From contig SZOR01000144.1 of the NCBI GenBank assembly GCA_030263275.1, forward strand, positions 1-8,203: a DNA stretch of 8,203 bases, in the 5' to 3' direction. The notes beneath the pieces were generated by a model. It worked only from the letters and a program-made list of their open reading frames with translations, had not been told where the DNA came from and did no database searches. Position 1 is the first letter of the stretch; each line of letters begins with the position of its first letter. Positions 1-5,572 of this stretch are shown here, piece after piece. Source of the stretch: DSNY01 sp016861185. GTDB taxonomy: Bacteria > Pseudomonadota > Gammaproteobacteria > Burkholderiales > Burkholderiaceae_F. The position numbers were made by a program, and so were the translations under genes.

Positions 1-118
1 CCACCGCGCCGATGCCGGCGCCGGTCGCGGTGCCCTTCTGCGTTTCGGTCATGTTGGCGCAGCCGGTCAACGCCACGGCCGCAGCCGCCGTCGCTGCAAC
101 GAGGTGTCCGAGTTTCAT
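1..118 (-). CDS. Lipoprotein N-terminus, probably OmpA-family with glycine zipper (partial)
   Basis: Only the first 39 codons are in the window; the gene runs off the left edge. The reading starts MKLGHLVAATAAAAVALTGC, a short basic start, an alanine-rich hydrophobic core and an LTGC lipobox with the lipidated cysteine at residue 20, so it is an exported lipoprotein cut by signal peptidase II. After the cysteine comes ANMTETQKGTATGAGIGAV, which matches the usual start of YiaD-like OmpA-family outer-membrane lipoproteins, where a glycine zipper precedes a peptidoglycan-binding OmpA domain. That C-terminal domain is not visible here, so the family call is inference. The gene lies 87 bases after the kinase stop on the same strand. 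No clear ribosome binding site was seen before this ATG. It could instead be a simple glycine-zipper lipoprotein. Confidence 0.75.
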   Translation of the reverse strand, partial: MKLGHLVAATAAAAVALTGCANMTETQKGTATGAGIGAV

Positions 119-205
119 GCGTGCAAGTCCCGAGTGCCGAATGAGTGCGGGAAAGTCTACGGGCCCGGCGGCGGCGGCCCGGCGCGCGGCGCTCACGCCG
201 ATCGG

Positions 206-2260
206 TTAATGAGTCAGGACGGCTGCGGCCGGCGCGCCGCCGTGCACGTCCCACCAGCGGCGCGCAGCGATGTTGCTCCACGGCATCTGAACCAGCAGGG
301 CGTCGAGCGCTTCGATCACCGCGGTGGCCGACGGCGGGCGGCGTTCGGGCGACTTCTCCAGGCAGCGCGCGATCAGCGCGTCGAGCGACGGGGGAACGGG
401 CATCGGCGCCACGCTGCTCACGCGCGGCGCGGGCGTGTGCACGACCTGGTAGGCGAGCGCCAGATCCGAGTCGGCCTGGAACGGCGGCCGCGCCGCGAGC
501 AGGAAGAAGCCCACGGCGCCGAGCGCGTACAGATCGGAGCGGTGCCCCGCCTCTTCGGGCCGCTCGATGCGTTCGGGCGCCATGTACGCAGGCGTGCCCA
601 GCACGCGCAGCGCGCGCGTCAGGTCGCGCGTGGCCTCGGTGCGCGTGTCCTTGACCAGCCCGAAGTCGAGCACCTTGACGACGTCGTGTTCGCCGCCGCG
701 GCGGCACAGCATCACGTTCGCGGGCTTGATGTCGCGATGGATCAGGCCGCGCTCGTGCGCTTCCGACAGCGAACCGGCGATCCCGCGCAGCACGTGCGCG
801 GTGCGCGCGGCGTCCATCGGCCCGTGCGTCCCGACGATCTGCTGCAGCGTCAGCCCGTCGAGGAACTCCATCGCATAGAACGGCTGGCCCTCGGGCGTGC
901 GGCCGTAGTCGTAGATCTCGATCGTGTTCGGGTGCATCAACTGGCTCGCCAGCCGCACTTCGCGATCGAAGCGCGCGAGCGCCTCGTCGTTGGCCACCGC
1001 CAGCTCGATGATCTTGACCGCGGTCGGGCGCTTCAGCAGCCGGTGCCGCGCGCGGTACACGCGCGCCATGCCGCCCTGGCCGATCTCCTCGAGCAACTCG
1101 TAGTTGCCGACGCGTTTGGCTTCCTGCGTTTCGATCTCCATGCGGCGGATGCGCAGCAGCGCCACCACCAGCCCGAACACCGCGATGCCGATGCCGAGGC
1201 CGAGCAGCAGGAACGCGCGCTCGAGCCGGAACAGCGGCGCGAAGGCCTCGACGTCGGCCACCTCGACCGCGATGCCGAAGCCGAACTCGTCGAGCCAGCG
1301 CCAAGCGCCGACCACCGGTTTGCCGAGATAGTCGTCGTACGGCTGCAGCAACTCGCCGGAACGCGGGCCGTCGGGGCGCGCCAGCGCGGCGAGCGCGGCG
1401 GCGATCAGCCTGGTGTGCCGCGGCTGCTCGCCCTCGGGGTGTGGCTCGTTCAGGTCGACGCGCAGGATCGACGATTCGCCGCGCCGCACGAGCCCCATTT
1501 CCTCGAGCGTTGCGCGAAAGCGGCTTTCGGACAGCAGCCGCCCCTTGGCGTCGAAGGCGTAGATCTCGCCGGTTTCGCCGAGCCGCGCCGCTTCGAAGAG
1601 CTTCGAGAAGCGCTCGTTGGCCGGCTTGCCGATGTCCAGCACGGCGATCACCGCGCCCTGCGCATCGCGCACCGGCGCGGCGATCCACACCTTCGGCACT
1701 TCGCGCCGCGGGCCGCTCGCCACGCCGATGCGCTCGACCTCGTCGAGCGAGCCGGTGAAGCGCGTGGCGCCGGCAAACACGGGGTCGAACACCGCGCGGC
1801 GCCGCGCGTCGAGCACGTGCCCGCATTTGAGCGTATCGCGCGCCGCCAGCACGCGGCCGTTGCGGTCGATCAGGTGCACGGCGGCGGCGAGTTCCTCCTG
1901 GCGCAGCAGGTCGACCGTCGCGATCAGGCGCGCCCCGCGCTGGCCGCGGCATGCGCCCGCCGCCGCGTCGCCCGCGCGCTCGGCCTCGGCGAGCAGTTCC
2001 TCGGCGGCGGCGACGACGCGCGGATCGGATGCCCAGCGCTGGACGTTCAGGCGTTTCTCGACGATCCAGGTTTCGGTGGTCGTCGCCTGGCTCGACACGA
2101 GCGAGCGCAGGTTCGCGGCGGCCAGTTCGATCAGCGCGTTGCGCACGCCGACGTAGATCCACACGCCGAGCAGCGCCGCCAGCAGCAGCCCGGCCGCCAC
2201 TTCGACGGGGCGGTCGCGTGCGAACGCGCCCAGGCGCGCGAGCAGCGTCGACTCAGGCAT
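206..2260 (-). CDS. Transmembrane sensor Ser/Thr protein kinase with extracytoplasmic Cache-like domain
   Basis: A 684-residue protein. One membrane segment lies at about residues 20-39 and a second at about 350-370. The roughly 300 residues between them should sit in the periplasm and resemble a double-Cache ligand sensor (for example GRVLAARD near 135-142, VWIAAPVRDAQGAVIAVLDI near 191-210). The cytoplasmic part, from about 387, is a complete Hanks-type kinase: glycine loop GQGGMARV at 394-401, ATP-binding K416 in AVKII, helix-C E434, catalytic loop HRDIKPAN with D510, K512 and N515, metal-binding DFG at 532-534, and GTPAYMAPE at 555-563. All key catalytic residues are present, so it should be active. 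The order (sensor first, kinase last) is the reverse of PknB-type kinases, whose sensors are C-terminal. It starts 24 bases after the M20 peptidase stop, so the two are probably co-transcribed. The ligand and the phosphorylation targets are unknown. Confidence 0.93.
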   Translation of the reverse strand: MPESTLLARLGAFARDRPVEVAAGLLLAALLGVWIYVGVRNALIELAAANLRSLVSSQATTTETWIVEKRLNVQRWASDPRVVAAAEELLAEAERAGDAAAGACRGQRGARLIATVDLLRQEELAAAVHLIDRNGRVLAARDTLKCGHVLDARRRAVFDPVFAGATRFTGSLDEVERIGVASGPRREVPKVWIAAPVRDAQGAVIAVLDIGKPANERFSKLFEAARLGETGEIYAFDAKGRLLSESRFRATLEEMGLVRRGESSILRVDLNEPHPEGEQPRHTRLIAAALAALARPDGPRSGELLQPYDDYLGKPVVGAWRWLDEFGFGIAVEVADVEAFAPLFRLERAFLLLGLGIGIAVFGLVVALLRIRRMEIETQEAKRVGNYELLEEIGQGGMARVYRARHRLLKRPTAVKIIELAVANDEALARFDREVRLASQLMHPNTIEIYDYGRTPEGQPFYAMEFLDGLTLQQIVGTHGPMDAARTAHVLRGIAGSLSEAHERGLIHRDIKPANVMLCRRGGEHDVVKVLDFGLVKDTRTEATRDLTRALRVLGTPAYMAPERIERPEEAGHRSDLYALGAVGFFLLAARPPFQADSDLALAYQVVHTPAPRVSSVAPMPVPPSLDALIARCLEKSPERRPPSATAVIEALDALLVQMPWSNIAARRWWDVHGGAPAAAVLTH

Positions 2261-2284
2261 CGCGCCCGTCGGCCCGCGCGCGGC

Positions 2285-3727
2285 TCACCCCGGCACCGCG
2301 GCGACGACGCGCGCGACCGCGCCGGTCAGCTTCTTCGCGTACGCGATGTGCAGGAACTCGTTGGGCCCGTGCGCGTTGCTCTTCGGCCCGAGTACGCCCG
2401 TCGTCAGGAACTGCGCGTTCGGGAACTTCGCGCCGAGCATGTTCATGAACGGGATCGTCCCGCCCTCGCCCATCCACGCGGCGTCGCGTCCGAACGCGAA
2501 GCGCGACGCCTCGTCGGCGATGCGCGCGAGCCACGGCGCGGTCGGCGGCGCGTTCCAGCCGGTCGCGCCGAAATCCTCCTTGAACGTCACGCGCGCGTTG
2601 TACGGCGGATCGCTTTCGAGAAGCTGCTTGAGCACGCGCGTGGCGCGTTCGCCGTCGACGGTCGGCGGCAGCCGCAGCGAAAGCTTGAACGAGGTCTTCG
2701 GCCGCAGCACGTTGCCGGCCGAATCGATGCTCGGGAAACCGGCCGCACCGGTGACCGACAGCGCCGGCCGCCACGTGCGGTTCAGGATGCCTTCGACCGG
2801 GTCGGTCGTCGTCGGCATCGCATGCGCGTGCGCGTCGGGCCCGTGGTTGCAGCCGACCCAGGGGAACTGCTTCCACACCTGGTCGCCGAGGATCGCCGCC
2901 GCCGCGTGAACCTGCTGCATGCGCTCGGCGGGAATGTCGGCGTGAAACTCGGGCGCGAGCACGCGACCCGTGGCCGGATCGTCGATGCGATTGAGCAGTT
3001 GGCGCGCGATGCGCATCGACGAAGGCACGATGCCGCTCGCGTTGCCCGAATGCACGCCTTCGGCCAGCACCTCGACCGTCAGCACGCCGCCCACCAGTCC
3101 GCGCAGCGAGGTCGTCACCCACAGCTGCTCGTAATTGCCGCAGCCCGAGTCGAGCCCGGCGACGAGCGCGACGTCGCCGAGCCGAGGCGCGAGCAGGTCG
3201 AGATACGCGGGCAGGTCGAAGCTGCCGCTTTCCTCGCAGGTCTCGATCAGGCCCACGCAGCGCGGGCGCGCAACGCGCTGCGCGTCGAGCGCCGCGATCA
3301 CCGTCAGCGCGGCGTAGATCGCGTAGCCGTCGTCGGCCGCGCCGCGCCCGTACAGCAGGTCGCCCTCGAGCACCGGCTTCCACGGGCCGAGGTCGTCGCG
3401 CCAACCGGTCATCTCGGGCTGCTTGTCGAGGTGGCCGTAGAACAGCACCGTGCGATCGTTGCCGCGCCCGCCGGTGGCCGGCACGTCGAAGAACAGGCAA
3501 GGCGTGCGGCCTTCGATCGCGACGATCTCGATCTGCATGCCCTCGATCGACTGCGCACGGCACCACGCCTCGGCATCCTTGATCACCTGCTGCAGATGAC
3601 CGTGCGCCGCCCAGCTCGCGTCGAACGCCGGCGACTTCGCCGGCACCTTCACGTAATCGACGAGCCGCGGTACGAGATCGACGTCCCACTTGCGGTCGAC
3701 GAAGTTCTTCAGATCGGCGAGGTTCAT
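2285..3727 (-). CDS. M20-family zinc metallopeptidase (dipeptidase/carboxypeptidase-like)
   Basis: A 480-residue cytoplasmic enzyme with no signal peptide. The di-zinc site of the M20 (carnosinase/CNDP-like) family is complete: H99 and D101 in FYGHLDKQP, bridging D132 in GRGAADDGYA, the general base E165 with E166 in ETCEESGS, D193 in GLDSGCG, and C-terminal H453 in NAHGPNE. H226 in VHSGN fits the lid-domain histidine that completes the partner subunit's site in dimeric family members. By family knowledge it should hydrolyse dipeptides or short peptides, or deacylate an amino acid derivative; the substrate cannot be read from sequence. The ATG is supported by GGAG on the minus strand at 3738-3735, seven bases upstream. 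It is the first gene of a likely two-gene unit with the sensor kinase. Length and motifs look intact. Confidence 0.93.
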   Translation of the reverse strand: MNLADLKNFVDRKWDVDLVPRLVDYVKVPAKSPAFDASWAAHGHLQQVIKDAEAWCRAQSIEGMQIEIVAIEGRTPCLFFDVPATGGRGNDRTVLFYGHLDKQPEMTGWRDDLGPWKPVLEGDLLYGRGAADDGYAIYAALTVIAALDAQRVARPRCVGLIETCEESGSFDLPAYLDLLAPRLGDVALVAGLDSGCGNYEQLWVTTSLRGLVGGVLTVEVLAEGVHSGNASGIVPSSMRIARQLLNRIDDPATGRVLAPEFHADIPAERMQQVHAAAAILGDQVWKQFPWVGCNHGPDAHAHAMPTTTDPVEGILNRTWRPALSVTGAAGFPSIDSAGNVLRPKTSFKLSLRLPPTVDGERATRVLKQLLESDPPYNARVTFKEDFGATGWNAPPTAPWLARIADEASRFAFGRDAAWMGEGGTIPFMNMLGAKFPNAQFLTTGVLGPKSNAHGPNEFLHIAYAKKLTGAVARVVAAVPG

Positions 3728-3756
3728 GGCATGGCTCCGCTGCGGCGGGAGCGTAA

Positions 3757-3762
3757 AGAATA
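3757..3762 (-). promoter_or_regulatory. Possible -10 element for the M20 peptidase/kinase unit
   Basis: The minus strand reads TATTCT here, four of six matches to a sigma-70 -10 box, which would give a leader of roughly 20 bases before the M20 start at 3727. There is no recognisable -35 box at the expected distance (the bases there are CGCCGC), so this is a weak call from position and one hexamer only. Confidence 0.25.
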
Positions 3763-3779
3763 GCTGAGCGTGCTCATCG

Positions 3780-3792
3780 GCGGCGGTCCGGC
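3780..3792 (+). repeat. 13-base direct repeat, left copy
   Basis: GCGGCGGTCCGGC occurs here and again, same orientation, at 4688-4700. After the 13 bases the left copy continues GAAG and the right copy TGAAG. The two copies bracket the gene remnant and the whole HEPN/nucleotidyltransferase module. It may be a scar of insertion or recombination, but a match of this length in G+C-rich sequence can also arise by chance. Confidence 0.4.
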
Positions 3793-3817
3793 GAAGGCGT
3801 ACCTGAGGCCGAGCGCA

Positions 3818-3891
3818 AGTTCATCGAAACTGATCCGCGGCTGACGCTCAAGGAGATCTGCCGCCGCGGCCTAGCGCAGTTGAAGAACGGA
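3818..3891 (+). pseudogene. Decayed copy of the 3' end of the calcium-loop protein gene
   Basis: Bases 3827-3891 align without gaps to 5485-5549, the last 65 bases of the plus-strand gene downstream, with 53 of 65 identical by hand count. The similarity continues for about 10 more bases upstream (3818-3828 against 5473-5483) after a three-base deletion. In the matching frame the copy reads ETDPRLTLKEICRRGLAQLKN against EGIDPRLTIEEICGYDPAQLKN. The stop codon TGA of the intact gene is GGA in the copy, so the frame runs on without its own stop. Nothing upstream in this frame resembles the rest of the gene, and a TAA lies in frame at 3754-3756. It is therefore a remnant of a related second gene, not a working gene. 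It sits between the M20 start and the end of the HEPN gene. Confidence 0.75.
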
Positions 3892-3945
3892 GCGGCTGGG
3901 CGTTGTGCCCCCTGCTCGGGGCGTGCAGTCGCGGTCGTCTTCACT

Positions 3946-4323
3946 TCAATCCTCGGGCATGAACTCGGCTCGCACGGCGGCAACGAACGTTTCGGCCTGC
4001 TGCACCAATTGCCGCGCATCGCCGAGTTCCACCGGATCGCCCTCGTAGTCGGCGACATATCGAAACGTCTCGGCATGCTTCAACAGACGTCCCACTTCCT
4101 TCGGGATGGGTCCGTTCTTCACCAGACGATCGCTGAAGGCGGACAGCACGCCCTTGTGGGTCTTGCCGACATCGAGCCCCAATGTCAGCAGTGCGGCACG
4201 GGCCGCATCGAACATGGCGTAGTAGGCGCGGTTGCTCGCGCCGTCGGCATCTCCGGCGTTGAGTAGCAGCTTTGCCGACTCCAGGGCCTGGACGGCCTTC
4301 GCCATCAAATCATGCGCCTTCAC
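3946..4323 (-). CDS. HEPN-domain protein (probable toxin of HEPN/MNT pair)
   Basis: A small all-alpha protein of the COG1895-like HEPN group, 125 residues from the GTG at 4323. That start is preferred because GTGA overlaps the nucleotidyltransferase stop by four bases, a typical translational coupling, and because the residues before it (GPAPEHRRRR type) look like frame shadow. Visible family features are SNRAYYAMFDAARAAL at about 30-45, KTHKGV at 54-59, and FRYVADYE followed by a long helix. In HEPN toxins of this kind the arginine and a histidine six residues on (R-x6-H) form the RNase site; here R32 is followed by D39 where His is common, so RNase activity is uncertain. It is partnered with the upstream nucleotidyltransferase, which in related pairs neutralises the HEPN toxin by adding AMP. 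It could also be a substrate-binding subunit of a two-part nucleotidyltransferase. Confidence 0.88.
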   Translation of the reverse strand: MKAHDLMAKAVQALESAKLLLNAGDADGASNRAYYAMFDAARAALLTLGLDVGKTHKGVLSAFSDRLVKNGPIPKEVGRLLKHAETFRYVADYEGDPVELGDARQLVQQAETFVAAVRAEFMPED

Positions 4324-4664
4324 ACCCGAATCCCTTCGTCGGCGATGTTCCGGAGCAGGACCGGGTTCGGGAACGTTTCCGGATGCTCCCATTGGTCAAG
4401 CCAGACCGGCAGGGGCGAGATGTTGATGCCGGTCTCCAGGAGCACGTCGTAAGCGATGTCTGCCATCGCCAACGTCGTGTCCAGGACGCGTCGGCGCTCA
4501 CCTCTCAGGAGCACGGCCACATCGACGTCGCTGTCGGGGCGATGCGTGCCGCGCGCCCGACTGCCGTAAACGATCGCGCCGGCCATGTCGTAGCGGTCAG
4601 CAAGCAAAGTGAGGAAGCGTCGGACGGCTTGCTCGGTATCGCGATCGAGGCGGTTTACGGCCAT
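4320..4664 (-). CDS. MNT-type minimal nucleotidyltransferase (probable antitoxin)
   Basis: A 114-residue protein with the DNA-polymerase-beta-like nucleotidyltransferase signature: G34-S35 in GSRARG, then S45-D46-V47-D48-V49 in DSDVDVAVLL. D46 and D48 are the expected metal-binding acids; the third acid is not clearly assignable in this short protein. The length is usual for MNT proteins. In characterised HEPN/MNT systems (for example MntA with HepT) the MNT enzyme AMPylates the HEPN toxin and silences it; the same role here is inference from pairing and order. It is first in a two-gene unit and its TGA overlaps the HEPN GTG by four bases. Upstream of the ATG the minus strand reads AAGGGAAGGACCGAGAGCA, with purine-rich GGAAGGA as a plausible but distant ribosome binding site. 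Confidence 0.9.
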   Translation of the reverse strand: MAVNRLDRDTEQAVRRFLTLLADRYDMAGAIVYGSRARGTHRPDSDVDVAVLLRGERRRVLDTTLAMADIAYDVLLETGINISPLPVWLDQWEHPETFPNPVLLRNIADEGIRV

Positions 4665-4880
4665 TGCTCTCGGTCCTTCCCTTCAAAGCGGCGGTCCGGC
4701 TGAAGCTTGACGCAGTCCGGGCCCGAACTCTTCGAGACTGCGGTCAGTGTGTCGCCGTGCCGCCAGAGCCGCGTTGGCTAAGGGAAATCCGCCCTGCGGC
4801 ACTGTCGCGAGTATGCGCGATTTCGTCACTACGCTGTTCAGCTAAAGAATGACTTGCAGGACCGTCAACACAACCCGTTC
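4665..4880. other. Divergent intergenic region between the HEPN/MNT pair and the calcium-loop gene
   Basis: About 216 bases separating two divergent transcription units, so both promoters should lie here. I found no convincing sigma-70 pair. The best plus-strand candidate is TTCGTC (4822-4827) with TAAAGA (4843-4848), spaced only 15 bases, which is weak. The right copy of the 13-base repeat lies near the left end. A short plus-strand open frame at 4664-4852 matches nothing I recognise and has no coding signs. An operator for autoregulation by the toxin-antitoxin pair could be here but none is recognisable. Confidence 0.4.
4688..4700 (+). repeat. 13-base direct repeat, right copy
   Basis: Exact second copy of GCGGCGGTCCGGC from 3780-3792, lying 24 bases outside the start of the nucleotidyltransferase gene. 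See the left copy for interpretation. Confidence 0.4.
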
Positions 4881-5549
4881 ATGAACAAGCGTCGACTCGT
4901 TATCGGTGTTGCGATCGCATTTGCCGTCGCGTTGGCGATGTTCATGGCCGGAAGGTGGTGGGCGCCATCTCGCGGGGATGCCGCCGAGGCGGCACGGCGC
5001 GCGTCGACCACTGCCAAGCCGCCGTCGCTGCGCAGCCTTCAGGGCAAGCCCGTTTGTCCGCCGGATGCCAATCCTCTCCGTGGCGACTGCGTGCCTGCCT
5101 ATCTGGCAAACCTGCCGCCCCATCCGGGTCCCGCCGGCAACGCCACCGTCGAGGGTGTGGATTCGAACAAGGACGGCATCCGCGACGACATCGAGATCTT
5201 CATCGCCGAGAACTACGGCTACTCGGAGCGGGCCGTGCGTGCGCTGCGGTCGATCGCGCGCGACGTGCAGCGCGACCTCGTCGATCCGCCCAAGACGCCG
5301 GAGGAGGCGGTGGCGCGGGTCAACGCCGATCGGTCGATCGCCTGCTACGGACGCACCGTGGATTGGGAAACCCGCGTCAGCAAGCGGGCGATGCTGGATG
5401 TCATCGCCGAAACCGTGAACACACCGGAGCGATTCGATCGCTTTCGCCGCAAGGAGAAGCTGCTCGCCGGACAGGTCAGCGAAGGAATTGATCCACGGCT
5501 GACGATCGAGGAGATCTGCGGCTACGACCCGGCGCAGTTGAAGAACTGA
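4881..5549 (+). CDS. Membrane-anchored protein with a calcium-binding-loop motif; function unknown
   Basis: A protein of 222 residues from the ATG at 4881; an in-frame TTG at 4854 would add nine residues before the basic MNKRR start and is less likely. Residues 6-23 form one hydrophobic segment with no clear cleavage site or lipobox, so it is probably a signal anchor with the rest in the periplasm. An Ala/Pro-rich linker follows (about 33-50). D94 to E105 reads DSNKDGIRDDIE, a D-x-N-x-D-G-x-x-D loop like those of EF-hand, thrombospondin type 3 and dockerin repeats, so Ca2+ binding is likely. Four cysteines (59, 70, 155, 213) could form two disulfides. The rest is probably helical. The stop lies 23 bases before the hydrolase start, so the two are likely one operon. 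I do not recognise a named family. A decayed copy of its 3' end lies at about 3818-3891. Confidence 0.85.
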   Translation: MNKRRLVIGVAIAFAVALAMFMAGRWWAPSRGDAAEAARRASTTAKPPSLRSLQGKPVCPPDANPLRGDCVPAYLANLPPHPGPAGNATVEGVDSNKDGIRDDIEIFIAENYGYSERAVRALRSIARDVQRDLVDPPKTPEEAVARVNADRSIACYGRTVDWETRVSKRAMLDVIAETVNTPERFDRFRRKEKLLAGQVSEGIDPRLTIEEICGYDPAQLKN

Positions 5550-5561
5550 AGTCCAATAGAA

Positions 5562-5568
5562 GAGGGGG
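5562..5568 (+). promoter_or_regulatory. Ribosome binding site of the hydrolase gene
   Basis: GAGGGGG lies four bases before the ATG at 5573 in the short gap after the calcium-loop gene. It fixes the hydrolase start, from which a good signal peptide follows directly. Confidence 0.6.
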
Positions 5569-5572
5569 AACC

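Noticed and set aside
161..205. G+C-rich GGGCC/GGCCC-type repeats between the kinase and the lipoprotein, considered as a terminator
   Set aside because: The pairing is a by-product of CGG runs, with no T run; no defined hairpin stands out.
2253..3689. A 478-codon minus-strand open frame overlapping the M20 peptidase
   Set aside because: It is an Arg-rich shadow in another frame of the same strand; the M20 frame has all zinc ligands and a ribosome binding site.
104..3763. A very long plus-strand open frame (1219 codons) antisense to the kinase and the M20 peptidase
   Set aside because: Its translation is dominated by Arg, Ala, His, Glu and Gln in a low-complexity pattern with no domain, and it lies opposite two genes with complete catalytic motifs. 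In such G+C-rich DNA, stop codons are rare in this antisense frame, which explains its length.
3907..3922. GCCCC-(6)-GGGGC inverted repeat just after the HEPN gene, considered as its terminator
   Set aside because: Only five pairs, and no T run follows on the minus strand, so it cannot be called a rho-independent terminator with any confidence.
3880..4266. A 128-codon plus-strand open frame running from the gene remnant across the HEPN gene
   Set aside because: Only its first few codons derive from the remnant; the remainder is the antisense of the HEPN gene and exists because the remnant lost its stop codon.
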